NCBI GenBank assembly: GCA_035461385.1
Contig: DATHVI010000183.1
Span: 1 to 10,628, forward strand
DNA from: DATHVI01 sp035461385
GTDB taxonomy: Bacteria; Actinomycetota; Thermoleophilia; Solirubrobacterales; 70-9
Direction: 5' to 3'
DNA: 10,628 nucleotides
Shown: positions 1 through 6,459 of the stretch, piece after piece
Numbering within the stretch: the stretch's first letter is position 1
How the letters are laid out: each line of letters begins with the position of its first letter
Program-made: the position numbers and the translations under genes
Notes under the pieces: model-generated
Seen by the model: only the letters and a program-made list of their open reading frames with translations
Told to the model about the DNA's origin: nothing
The model's database searches: none

Positions 1-1
1 A

Positions 2-556
2 GCCCTGATGATCACCGGCGACGCCGCCGAGGATCTCGATGTGATGTATCCGCTTTACCGGCTACGGGAGGCTGGCTGGGACGTCGACGTCGCCGCGCTG
101 ACGCGGCGGATCGTCCAGCTCGTAGTCCACGACTTCGACCCGAACTCGGACGCCTACACCGAGAAGCCCGGGCGCCGGCTCGAGGTCGACCTGGCGTTCT
201 CGGAGGTCGACCCCTCGCGCTACGGGGCGCTGGTGATCCCCGGCGGAAGGGCGCCCGAGTACATCCGCACCGACCCGCACGTGCGCCGGATCACGGAGCA
301 CTTCTTCGCCAACGACCTCCCGGTCGGAACGATCTGCCACGGTCCGCAGGTGCCCGCCGTGCTCGGCCTCCTGCGGGGCCGGACGACCGCCTGCTTCCCG
401 CCGCTGACCGGCGACATGGAGAGCGCCGGCGCGACGGTGGTCGACGCCCCCGACGTCGTCGACGGCAACATGGTCTCCTGCCGTGGCTGGCCCGACATGC
501 CGGAGTGGTCGCGGGCGTTCGTAGCGGTGCTGGATCGCGCCACCGTCCCCGCCTGA
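2..556 (+). CDS. DJ-1/PfpI-family protein (5' end outside window)
   Basis: Class I glutamine-amidotransferase-like fold of the DJ-1/PfpI family. Members include deglycases/chaperones, cysteine peptidase-like proteins and small hydrolases. Residues are numbered from the ATG at position 8. The family's conserved glutamate is E8 (GDAAEDL), PGGRAPEY is near 78-85, and the nucleophile elbow GTICHGPQ places the reactive cysteine at C110, followed by H111. The open frame runs off the left edge. Homologues usually have a few residues before the LMITGD strand, so the true start is probably just outside the window and ATG 8 is internal. The 3' end is intact (TGA 554-556). The alpha/beta hydrolase gene begins about 8 nt downstream, indicating an operon. 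The family and nucleophile are clear; the substrate is unknown. Confidence 0.88.
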   Translation, partial: ALMITGDAAEDLDVMYPLYRLREAGWDVDVAALTRRIVQLVVHDFDPNSDAYTEKPGRRLEVDLAFSEVDPSRYGALVIPGGRAPEYIRTDPHVRRITEHFFANDLPVGTICHGPQVPAVLGLLRGRTTACFPPLTGDMESAGATVVDAPDVVDGNMVSCRGWPDMPEWSRAFVAVLDRATVPA

Positions 557-564
557 CCGTCGCC

Positions 565-1428
565 GTGGCCGGCGCCGCTCATTCAGCGGCCGCGGTGAAC
601 GGAGCGCCGATCCGGATCCACACCGTCGGCTCCGGACCGCCGGTGTTGCTGCTCCACGGCTCGGGGCCCGGGACGACGGGTTGGCGCGCCTGGCGACCGC
701 TGTGCGAGGCGCTCTCGGACCGCTTCCAGCTGGTCGCACCCGACCAGGCGGGGTTCGGCGTCAGCCCGGTCCCCGCCGGGCGCCGCGGCGAGCGCCGGGC
801 CGGGCGTGCGCTCTGGGTCGAGCAGGCGATCAGGTTCATGGACCAGCTCGGCCACGAGCGCTACGCCATCGTCGGCCACTCGATGGGCGGGGCCGTCGCC
901 CTCGCCATCGCCGCCGCCCGTCCCGACGCCGTCCGCGCGGTCGTCGGCATCGCCTCGATGGGCGCACCGATGTCGCTGCCGGAGGGGCTCGATCGCCTCT
1001 GGGCGGCGCGGCCGACCCGATCCGGCGCCGAGGAGGTGCTGCGCCTGCTCGCTCCGGGCTCGTCGGACCGGGCCGGCTCGGCCGCCGGCGCTGCGACCCC
1101 GGATCACGCCGCCGTCGAGGACCGACTCGAGGCGATGCTGGCTCAGGGGGCGGAAACCTACGCGGCGCTCTTCCCGCCGCCGCGGGAGCGCTGGGTCGCG
1201 GACCTTGGGCTGCGCGAGTCCGAGTGGGACCGCGTGACCGCTCCGGTCCTGCTCCTCCACGGCGCTCGCGATCAGGTTGTCCCGCTGCGCGACGGTGCGC
1301 TGCCCCTGGTCGAGCGGCTGCCGAACGCCGATCTCTACGTCCTCGGCGACTGCGGCCACTCACCACACCTCACGCGGCCCGAGCTCGTCCACCGCCTGCT
1401 CGCCGAGCACCTCGAGACCGATGCCTGA
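565..1428 (+). CDS. Alpha/beta hydrolase, meta-cleavage-product hydrolase-like
   Basis: Cytoplasmic alpha/beta-hydrolase-fold enzyme of 287 aa from GTG 565, with a complete catalytic triad. The oxyanion-loop motif is LLLHGSGPG. The nucleophile elbow GHSMGG has Ser near residue 106. The acid is Asp near 236 (LLHGARDQVVP) and the base is His near 265 (GDCGHSPH). The HGSGPG loop is typical of C-C bond hydrolases of aromatic meta-cleavage pathways (MhpC/BphD type), but esterases and haloperoxidase-like relatives share parts of it, so the reaction is not settled. The start is uncertain. GTG 565 leaves an 8-nt gap after the preceding stop; GTG 595 gives 277 aa beginning near the first conserved strand; GTG 505 would overlap the upstream gene. 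None has a good Shine-Dalgarno sequence. The gene overlaps the next one by 8 nt. Confidence 0.9.
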   Translation: MAGAAHSAAAVNGAPIRIHTVGSGPPVLLLHGSGPGTTGWRAWRPLCEALSDRFQLVAPDQAGFGVSPVPAGRRGERRAGRALWVEQAIRFMDQLGHERYAIVGHSMGGAVALAIAAARPDAVRAVVGIASMGAPMSLPEGLDRLWAARPTRSGAEEVLRLLAPGSSDRAGSAAGAATPDHAAVEDRLEAMLAQGAETYAALFPPPRERWVADLGLRESEWDRVTAPVLLLHGARDQVVPLRDGALPLVERLPNADLYVLGDCGHSPHLTRPELVHRLLAEHLETDA

Positions 1429-2632
1429 GCTCGCGATCCTGCGCTCCCCCGACGAGGTCCTGTTCGGCCGCGGCATGGCCGGGGCGGTGGGCCGGGTCGC
1501 GGGTCGCTACGGCCAACGCGCGCTGGTGGTCACCGATGCAGGAATCGCGGCGACGAACGGCTTTCGCACCGTTGCCGGCGCGCTCGAGGTCGCGGGACTG
1601 GACATCGAGGTGTTCGACGAAGCGGTGGTCGACGTCCCGATGAGCACCGTCGAGCAGGCGGTCGCCCGCGCCCGCGGGCTCCGGCCCGATGCCGTCGTCG
1701 CGGTCGGCGGCGGAAGCGTGATCGACCTGGCGAAGGCGACGGCGCTGCTGCTCTCGCACCCCGGCCCGATCAGCCGGTACTACGGGGAGCACGAGATCCC
1801 CGGCCCGGTGATGCCGGTGATCGCGCTGCCGACCACTGCCGGTACCGGATCGGAGGTGACGCCGGTCGCCGTGATCGCCGATCCGGAGCTCGGGATGAAG
1901 GTCGGCGTATCAAGCCCGTTCCTGATCCCGCGGACTGCGATCTGCGATCCGCTGCTGACCGTGGACGCTCCGGCGCAGGTCACGGCCTATGCGGGCATCG
2001 ACGCTCTCTCGCACGCGGTCGAGGCGTTCATGGCGGTCGAGCGATCGCCGGAGTGGCAGCTGCCGCTGGAACGCGTCGCGGTCGGCAAGAACGCGCTCTC
2101 CGACGCCGTCGCCCTTGTCGCGATCCGGGCGATCGCGCCGAACCTCGAGCGAGCGGTGCGCGACGGGGGTGACCTCGACGCGCGCAACGAGATGCTCTAC
2201 GGATCGCTGACCGCGGGACTGGCGTTCGCGAACGCCGGTGTCTCGGCGGCGCATGCTCTCCAGTTCGCCGTCGGAGCCGCGACCGGCACCCCCCACGGGC
2301 TTGGGACGGGGTTGTTGCTGCCGTACGTGATGGCGTTCAACCGTCCGCAACGCCAGTCGGCGCTGGACGCGATCGCCGCCGCGATCGGGGACCCCGCCGC
2401 CGACCCGGTGACGGCGGTGCACCGGCTCGGACTCGCGATCGGCCTGCCGACCAGCCTCGCCGAGCTCGGCATCGGACCCGACCGCATCCCGGAGATGGCC
2501 GAGCAGGCGGCGGGGATCCGTCGTCTCGCTGGCAACAACCCCCGCGACCTCGACGCCGCCGGCTGCGAGGCGATCCTCGACGCCGCCTGGCACGGCGAGC
2601 CCACCCGCCTCTACGAGCCGGCGCCGGCCTGA
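1421..2632 (+). CDS. Iron-containing alcohol dehydrogenase (group III)
   Basis: NAD(P)-dependent, metal-containing alcohol dehydrogenase of 403 aa, a normal family length. The N-terminal nucleotide-binding domain carries the GGGS turn (residues 96-99) and TAGTGSE (139-145). The metal site in the C-terminal helical domain is complete: D194 and H198 in GIDALSHAVEAF, H278 in the AAHAL segment and H292 in TPHGLG. These equal the Asp/His3 set of FucO-type enzymes. About ten extra residues lie between HAVEAF and GKNALSDA, where hydroxyacid-oxoacid transhydrogenase-like members also have an insertion. The reaction is probably reversible oxidation of an alcohol or hydroxyacid to a carbonyl compound; the substrate is unknown, and a maleylacetate-reductase-like role is possible. 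ATG 1421 overlaps the hydrolase stop by 8 nt, implying translational coupling. The longer frame from 1277 is only hydrolase shadow. Confidence 0.93.
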   Translation: MPELAILRSPDEVLFGRGMAGAVGRVAGRYGQRALVVTDAGIAATNGFRTVAGALEVAGLDIEVFDEAVVDVPMSTVEQAVARARGLRPDAVVAVGGGSVIDLAKATALLLSHPGPISRYYGEHEIPGPVMPVIALPTTAGTGSEVTPVAVIADPELGMKVGVSSPFLIPRTAICDPLLTVDAPAQVTAYAGIDALSHAVEAFMAVERSPEWQLPLERVAVGKNALSDAVALVAIRAIAPNLERAVRDGGDLDARNEMLYGSLTAGLAFANAGVSAAHALQFAVGAATGTPHGLGTGLLLPYVMAFNRPQRQSALDAIAAAIGDPAADPVTAVHRLGLAIGLPTSLAELGIGPDRIPEMAEQAAGIRRLAGNNPRDLDAAGCEAILDAAWHGEPTRLYEPAPA

Positions 2633-2652
2633 GCTCGACTGATCGGGCGAGC
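2633..2652. terminator. Possible short hairpin between convergent genes
   Basis: The arms GCTCG (2633-2637) and CGAGC (2648-2652) can form a 5-bp stem with a 10-nt loop. They lie immediately after the alcohol dehydrogenase stop, in the 34-nt gap before the convergent regulator gene ends. There is no T-run on either strand, so this is at best a weak or Rho-assisted terminator. Confidence 0.25.
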
Positions 2653-2666
2653 CTCCGCGACGTGTC

Positions 2667-3338
2667 TCAGGACGCGCCGTCGCGCTCGCGCGCCCGGACG
2701 GTGAGGTCGCGGACCGCCTTCTCGAGGTGCTCGCGCATCCGCGCCTCGGCGGCTTCGACCGACCCGGCGAGGATGTCCTCGAGCACCTGACGATGCTCCT
2801 CCGCGAGCGCGCCGGGAGTGTGCCATGCGGGTCGAAGCTGGGCGATACAGAGGCGGATCTCCCCCTCGAGCGATGCGTGCAGGCGGCTGAGGCGCGGGCT
2901 TCCGACCGCCGCGAGGAGCGCCTGGTGGAACGCGAAGTCAGCGTCGACGACCTCGCTCCAGTGAGCGTCGGCCGGCAGGGCCTGCAGGCGCTTCACCGCC
3001 TCGCGCGCGGCGGGCACGTCGGTCCCGCGGCCGACCAGCGTACGAACCGCGTGCAGCTCGAGCGGGATGCGGACGAAGAAGATGTCCGCGACCGCCTCGG
3101 GCGTCAGCTCCGGCACCGTCGCGCTGTGGTTGGGCCGGCGCCGGACCACGCCCTGATGGACGAGCAACTGCAGCGCCTCGCGGACCGTCGGCCGGGCGAG
3201 GCCGTACTGCTCGGCGAGCTCGAGCTCGGGGAGTCGCGCGCCAGGCGGGATGTCGCCGCTGAAGATGCGGTCGCGGATCGTTGCTGCAAGCGCCTCAGGG
3301 ACCGGCACCGGTCTGACCTCGAGCGGCTGGTGCGCCAT
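2667..3338 (-). CDS. GntR-family transcriptional regulator, FadR/FCD subfamily
   Basis: DNA-binding repressor/activator of 223 aa. The N-terminal winged helix-turn-helix spans about residues 14-75, with the typical GntR signature (IRDRIFSGDIPPGARL, then LARPTVREAL). The C-terminal all-helical FCD effector domain runs from about 83 to 215. Its metal-binding set is complete: D134 and H138 in DADFAFH, H182 in EEHRQ and H204 in MREHL. FCD regulators of this type usually sense carboxylic acids or related metabolites through the bound metal. The ATG at 3338 overlaps the upstream HAD-like gene's stop by one base (TGATG), so the two are translated from one mRNA. The longer upstream frame is HAD-gene shadow. 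It likely autoregulates through the inverted repeat at 3994-4018; control of the convergent hydrolase/dehydrogenase genes is also possible. The ligand is unknown. Confidence 0.93.
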   Translation of the reverse strand: MAHQPLEVRPVPVPEALAATIRDRIFSGDIPPGARLPELELAEQYGLARPTVREALQLLVHQGVVRRRPNHSATVPELTPEAVADIFFVRIPLELHAVRTLVGRGTDVPAAREAVKRLQALPADAHWSEVVDADFAFHQALLAAVGSPRLSRLHASLEGEIRLCIAQLRPAWHTPGALAEEHRQVLEDILAGSVEAAEARMREHLEKAVRDLTVRARERDGAS

Positions 3339-3979
3339 CAGCGAGCCGCCCCGACGAGCCGGCGGGCGGCAGCCCAGGCTCGCAGGGACCTGAGCGACCG
3401 CCACTCGACGTCGAACACGGCCCCCTCCGGGGCACGCGCACCGTCGCGGTTCAGCCACGCGGAGCGCATCCCGAGGGCCGCGGCGTCGCGCGATGCGCCG
3501 AGGCTCGCGGCAACGTGGAGCACGCGCCCGGGGGGCACGCCGATCGCGCTTGCGGCGCGGTCGAGCGGGGAGGCCGTCAGGACCTCGTCGAAGGCTCCGT
3601 CGAGCGGGCGCAGCGCCGCGTCGATGAGCTGCCGGTCGCTGCCACCCACGGCGACAATGCGAAGCCCCGCCTCTCGCGCCGACGTCAGCGCGGGCTCGGC
3701 GTCCGCGAAGACACGGCATGACCGCACGACGCGCTCGAGCGCCCTCTCGCCGCGTGGCACCCAGCGGTACCCCCGTTCCGCCGCCAGGGCGTCGAACGCG
3801 CGCGCGAAGGGTGCCGAGCGCTGGAGCGCCTCGAGTCGCCGCCGGAGCGCCCGCCCGCGGTCCAACGGCGGGTCGCCATGCATCCGAGCGACCTCGTAGA
3901 GCACCGCCTCGAGCCCGTCATGCCAGTTCACGAGGGTGCCGTGACTGGCCAGGATCACAGCTTCGATCCGCTCCTCCAT
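3338..3979 (-). CDS. Degenerate HAD-superfamily protein (haloacid-dehalogenase-like pseudoenzyme)
   Basis: A 213-aa protein with the length and layout of 2-haloacid dehalogenase-like HAD proteins. The first strand and loop read VILASHGTLVNW where active relatives have F-D-S-Y-G-T-L, so the nucleophilic Asp is Ala (A11, codon GCC against GAC). Motif II, normally SN, is GG (112-113, followed by SD). The motif III lysine is missing; there is no lysine anywhere in the protein. The motif IV segment HVAASLGASRDAAALGM (155-171) lacks the aspartate of the usual SLYHD. The fold assignment is good, but catalysis by the normal HAD mechanism is very unlikely. The reading frame is intact and shares a base with the GntR gene, which suggests it is expressed and perhaps works with the regulator. 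The start is ATG 3979, 9 bp from a TATGGT -10-like box. Confidence 0.82.
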   Translation of the reverse strand: MEERIEAVILASHGTLVNWHDGLEAVLYEVARMHGDPPLDRGRALRRRLEALQRSAPFARAFDALAAERGYRWVPRGERALERVVRSCRVFADAEPALTSAREAGLRIVAVGGSDRQLIDAALRPLDGAFDEVLTASPLDRAASAIGVPPGRVLHVAASLGASRDAAALGMRSAWLNRDGARAPEGAVFDVEWRSLRSLRAWAAARRLVGAAR

Positions 3980-3987
3980 TCGCCGCC

Positions 3988-4016
3988 ACCATACATTGTC
4001 TGACTGTCAGGCACAA
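3988..4016 (-). promoter_or_regulatory. Putative promoter of the HAD-like/GntR operon
   Basis: Reading the minus strand, TTGTGC (4016-4011) as -35 and TATGGT (3993-3988) as -10 are separated by exactly 17 nt. The first T of the -10 box pair fits TANNNT. Only 8 nt lie between the -10 box and ATG 3979, so the transcript would be leaderless or nearly so, which is common in actinobacteria. The -35 match is only partial. The whole spacer is occupied by the inverted repeat described separately. Confidence 0.45.
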
Positions 4017-4018
4017 TG
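3994..4018. promoter_or_regulatory. Inverted repeat, candidate GntR operator
   Basis: The core is a perfect dyad: CTGAC (4000-4004), a central T, and GTCAG (4006-4010). It is flanked by CATTGT (3994-3999) and ACAATG (4013-4018), which are also complementary, with two extra bases (GC) on one side only. TTGTC/GACAA-like half-sites are typical of FadR/FCD-type GntR operators. It sits 15 bp upstream of the HAD-like gene start, over the predicted promoter spacer, so binding there would block transcription of the operon that encodes the regulator. The match to GntR is inferred from position and style. Confidence 0.55.
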
Positions 4019-4122
4019 CCTTTTCCTCCGCAGACAAGCGGAAGTTCTGCGAGGTCCAAGCAGCGCGGCCAGCCTTGCGCCGGCGCGGTCCGCGGCGCGC
4101 CGGCGGCGGCGCGAGCCCGGGA

Positions 4123-4128
4123 TACTCT
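4123..4128 (+). promoter_or_regulatory. Possible -10 box for a leaderless transcript
   Basis: TACTCT fits TANNNT and ends 7 nt before ATG 4136, so transcription could begin at or next to the start codon. There is no Shine-Dalgarno sequence in front of that ATG, which agrees with leaderless translation. I see no convincing -35 element. Confidence 0.35.
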
Positions 4129-4135
4129 GACCCCG

Positions 4136-4963
4136 ATGGCGAGCGAGGGAGTGCCGCGACCCGAGCCGACGACCGACGTCAGCCCCGCACGCTGGCTCGA
4201 GGAGGAGATCGGGGAGTTCGCGTCCGGCGTTCGCGCGCTGATCCCGCCCCGGTTCGAGGCGTATGCCCGGATCCTCCATCCTGCCGGGTCGGCGGATGGC
4301 GGGGACGTCTCCTGGCAGGAGGTCGCGGCCTGGTCGGGGAGGCGGATGCACGCGCTGGCGCAGTTCGAGGCGATCTCGCGCCCGGCCGCAGGGTCGGGAT
4401 CGGGTCCGCGGCCGTTCGAGTACGACCCGCTCGACGGCGAGCCGGATCCCGAGCTCCTCGAAGCGCTCTGCGAGATTCTCGCGGGCCACACGACGACCCC
4501 CGAGCGCTGCTGGTTCTGCCTCTGGGAGGGGTGGGGGTGGATCGACGACGGCGGTGTGATCATTACGTCGGGCCCGCAAACGGGCGACAGCTTTGACCTT
4601 CCCCCGGCGTTTCCGGACGCGGTGCTCAAGGGTCCGCGGGTCCGGCTCTCCGGGCGCGACTACATCCTCCTAGCTGGCGAGCTCGCCGGGGCACTGCAGA
4701 TCGGCGACCGGTACCCCGAGCGGATCCATGAGAGGTATCCCGAGGTCGATCCCTCAACCTTCGACCCCCAGCCCCCGAGCGTCTTCTGGCCTGACGATCG
4801 CGCCTGGTGCGTGGCGAGTGAGCTCGACCTGGTTTCGACCTACGTCGGCGGCACGGCGGCGCTGATCGACGGGATCCTCGCCGACCCGCGGCTCGAGGCG
4901 TGGCGGGTCTACCCGGACGACCCGATCGACGAGTCCAGCGACAGGATCAACGATCCGCGATGA
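4136..4963 (+). CDS. Conserved hypothetical protein, actinobacterial type
   Basis: A 275-aa soluble protein with no signal peptide, membrane segment or recognisable catalytic motif. Its features resemble a family of uncharacterised proteins I associate with actinobacteria. These are PPRFEAYARILHPAG (37-51), an SWQEVAAWSGR segment (59-69), HALAQFEAI (72-80), a tryptophan/cysteine-rich CWFCLWEGWGW core (125-135), and near the C-terminus WPDDRAWCVASELDL followed by STYVGGTAALIDGILADPRLEA. The conserved tryptophans and acidic residues suggest a ligand-binding or structural role, but no function is assigned. ATG 4136 is chosen because conserved sequence begins soon after it and a -10-like box lies just upstream; the frame is open further 5' without a good start. 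It diverges from the HAD-like/GntR operon, and the VOC gene follows after 50 nt. Confidence 0.85.
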   Translation: MASEGVPRPEPTTDVSPARWLEEEIGEFASGVRALIPPRFEAYARILHPAGSADGGDVSWQEVAAWSGRRMHALAQFEAISRPAAGSGSGPRPFEYDPLDGEPDPELLEALCEILAGHTTTPERCWFCLWEGWGWIDDGGVIITSGPQTGDSFDLPPAFPDAVLKGPRVRLSGRDYILLAGELAGALQIGDRYPERIHERYPEVDPSTFDPQPPSVFWPDDRAWCVASELDLVSTYVGGTAALIDGILADPRLEAWRVYPDDPIDESSDRINDPR

Positions 4964-5001
4964 GCCGGCCGGGGCTGGGCAGTCTCAATCACAGGCAACC
5001 G

Positions 5002-5009
5002 AAAGGAGA
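5002..5009 (+). promoter_or_regulatory. Ribosome binding site of the VOC-family gene
   Basis: AAAGGAGA lies 4 nt before ATG 5014, close to an ideal Shine-Dalgarno sequence. It fixes the start of the VOC gene against the longer frame that opens at 4900. It is the clearest RBS in the window, and suggests stronger or independent translation of this gene. Confidence 0.8.
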
Positions 5010-5013
5010 CGCA

Positions 5014-5394
5014 ATGCTCGATGGAACGAAGGCGTTCAGCGGATTCGCGGTCGACGACACAGAGGCGGCGAAGCGGTTCTACGGCGAGACGCTGGGGCTC
5101 GAAGTCTCGGAGATGGACATGGGGTTGCTCGCCCTGCACATCGGCGGTGGTCGCGAGACGATGATCTACTCGAAGCAGGACCACGTCCCGGCGACGTTCA
5201 CGATCCTCAACTTCCCGGTCGACGACATCGACGCGGCGGTTGACGAGCTCGGCCGGCGTGGGGTCGAGTTCGAGCGCTACGAGGGATTCGACCAGGACGA
5301 GAAGGGGATCGCGCGGGCGAACGGCGGCGGCCCGTCGATCGCCTGGTTCACCGATCCCGCCGGCAACGTCCTCTCCGTGCTCGAGGTGGACTGA
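5014..5394 (+). CDS. VOC-family (glyoxalase/bleomycin-resistance fold) protein
   Basis: A small cytoplasmic protein of 126 aa, made of two beta-alpha-beta-beta-beta modules (about residues 6-56 and 60-125), the normal size for a single-domain vicinal-oxygen-chelate protein. Diagnostic segments are FAVDDTEAAKRFYGETLGLEV (11-31), NFPVDDIDAAVDELGRRGV (66-84) and FTDPAGNVLSVLE (112-124). E124 is where the last metal ligand sits in metal-dependent members. The first strand lacks the usual N-terminal metal-ligand His (FSGFAVDD), so a metal-dependent glyoxalase I activity is doubtful and a binding or resistance role is equally possible. The start is set by the AAAGGAGA box. It follows the conserved hypothetical gene in the same direction with a 50-nt gap, and converges with rmlB. 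Confidence 0.9.
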   Translation: MLDGTKAFSGFAVDDTEAAKRFYGETLGLEVSEMDMGLLALHIGGGRETMIYSKQDHVPATFTILNFPVDDIDAAVDELGRRGVEFERYEGFDQDEKGIARANGGGPSIAWFTDPAGNVLSVLEVD

Positions 5395-5395
5395 G

Positions 5396-5418
5396 CCTGA
5401 TCGCCGTGACGGATCGGG
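5396..5418. terminator. Possible hairpin between VOC gene and rmlB
   Basis: CCTGATC (5396-5402) pairs with GATCGGG (5412-5418) to give a 7-bp stem containing one G-U wobble and a 9-nt loop. It begins one base after the VOC gene stop and lies in the 63-nt gap between convergent genes, so it could act on transcripts from either side. There is no T-run, so it is not a canonical intrinsic terminator. Confidence 0.35.
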
Positions 5419-5457
5419 TTCGTCGACGCACCGCGAGGGTGAAGACGACGCCTTCGG

Positions 5458-6459
5458 TCAGCTGAGCGAGCGGCCGTAGCGGCGCTCGTAGTAGGCGCGG
5501 TACTCGCCGGAGCGGACCGGGGCCCACCACGGCTCGTTGTCGCGGTACCAGGCGACGGTGCGCTCGATGCCCTCGTCGAAGCGCACCGCCGGCTCCCAGC
5601 CGAGCTCGGAGCGCAGCTTCTCGGAGCCGAGCGAGTAACGGCGGTCGTGGCCGGGGCGGTCGGCGACGTGCTCGATCAGCGACTCGTCGCGGCCGGTGAG
5701 GGCGAGGATCCGCTTGACAACGTCGATGTTCGCAAGCTCGTCGAGGCCGCCGGCGTTGTAGACCTCGCCCGGCCGGCCGTGCTCGAGGACGAGGTCGACG
5801 GCGGCGGCGCAGTCGTCGACGTAGAGCCAGTTGCGGATCTGGCGGCCGTCGCCGTAGACCGGCAGCGGGTCGCCCGCGAGGGCGTTGAGGATCGAGAGCG
5901 GGATCAGCTTCTCGGGGTGCTGGCGGGGGCCGTAGTTGTTCGACGCGCGGACGATCACCGCCTCAGCCTCGTAGGTGTGGTGGAACGCGCCGGCGATCAG
6001 ATCGCCGCCCGCCTTCGACGCCGAGTACGGCGAGGAGGGGTCGAGCGGGGAGCTCTCGTTGAACGATCCCGACTCGATCGACCCGTAGACCTCGTCGGTC
6101 GAGATCTGGACGTGGCGGACGCCGGCGTCGCGCGCAGCCTCGAGCAGCACGAAGGTGCCGAAGACGTCGGTCTGGATGAACTCCCCCGGCGACTCGATCG
6201 AGCGGTCGACATGCGACTCGGCGGCGAAGTTGACGATCGCGCCGCAACCGTCGGCCGCCGCCCGGACCGCGTCGCGGTCGGCGATGTCCGCGACCACCAG
6301 CTCGATCCGATCGTCCGGCAGGCCGTCGAGGTTCTCCCGCCTGCCGGCGTAGGTCAGCTTGTCGAGAACTCGCACCGAGTCGCCGGGGTGTCCGTCGAGC
6401 CGGTGGCGGACATACGCGGAGCCGATGAACCCGGCGCCGCCGGCGACGAGGACCCTCAT
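5458..6459 (-). CDS. rmlB: dTDP-glucose 4,6-dehydratase
   Basis: Extended short-chain dehydrogenase/reductase that converts dTDP-glucose to dTDP-4-keto-6-deoxyglucose using bound NAD, the second step of dTDP-L-rhamnose and related deoxysugar synthesis. It has 333 aa, the usual length. The Rossmann motif GGAGFIGS is at 7-14. The catalytic T121-D122-E123 triplet (STDEVYGS), Y145 and K149 (PYSASKAGGD) and the substrate-binding segments RASNNYGPRQHPEK and DGRQIRNWLYVDD are all present. ATG 6459 overlaps the rmlD stop by 4 nt (ATGA), with a weak GGTGGA box upstream; the much longer open frame is rmlD shadow. It is the last gene of the rmlA-rmlD-rmlB operon in this window and is followed by a convergent gene. 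Confidence 0.97.
   Translation of the reverse strand: MRVLVAGGAGFIGSAYVRHRLDGHPGDSVRVLDKLTYAGRRENLDGLPDDRIELVVADIADRDAVRAAADGCGAIVNFAAESHVDRSIESPGEFIQTDVFGTFVLLEAARDAGVRHVQISTDEVYGSIESGSFNESSPLDPSSPYSASKAGGDLIAGAFHHTYEAEAVIVRASNNYGPRQHPEKLIPLSILNALAGDPLPVYGDGRQIRNWLYVDDCAAAVDLVLEHGRPGEVYNAGGLDELANIDVVKRILALTGRDESLIEHVADRPGHDRRYSLGSEKLRSELGWEPAVRFDEGIERTVAWYRDNEPWWAPVRSGEYRAYYERRYGRSLS

Noticed and set aside
1277..1420. Longer start of the iron dehydrogenase inside the hydrolase gene
   Set aside because: The added residues are Ser/Thr/Pro-rich shadow sequence; the family's first strand begins directly after ATG 1421.
3339..3719. N-terminal extension of the GntR regulator into the HAD-like gene
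   Set aside because: The extension is an out-of-frame reading of the HAD-like gene; GntR homology begins right after ATG 3338, which is coupled to the preceding stop.
2727..3899. 390-aa + strand frame opposite the GntR and HAD-like genes
   Set aside because: Arg/Ala/Ser-rich shadow that crosses two clearly coded minus-strand genes.
5447..5460. GAAG/CTTC inverted repeat near the end of rmlB as terminator
   Set aside because: Only four base pairs, without a T-run, and partly within the coding end; the hairpin at 5396-5418 is better.
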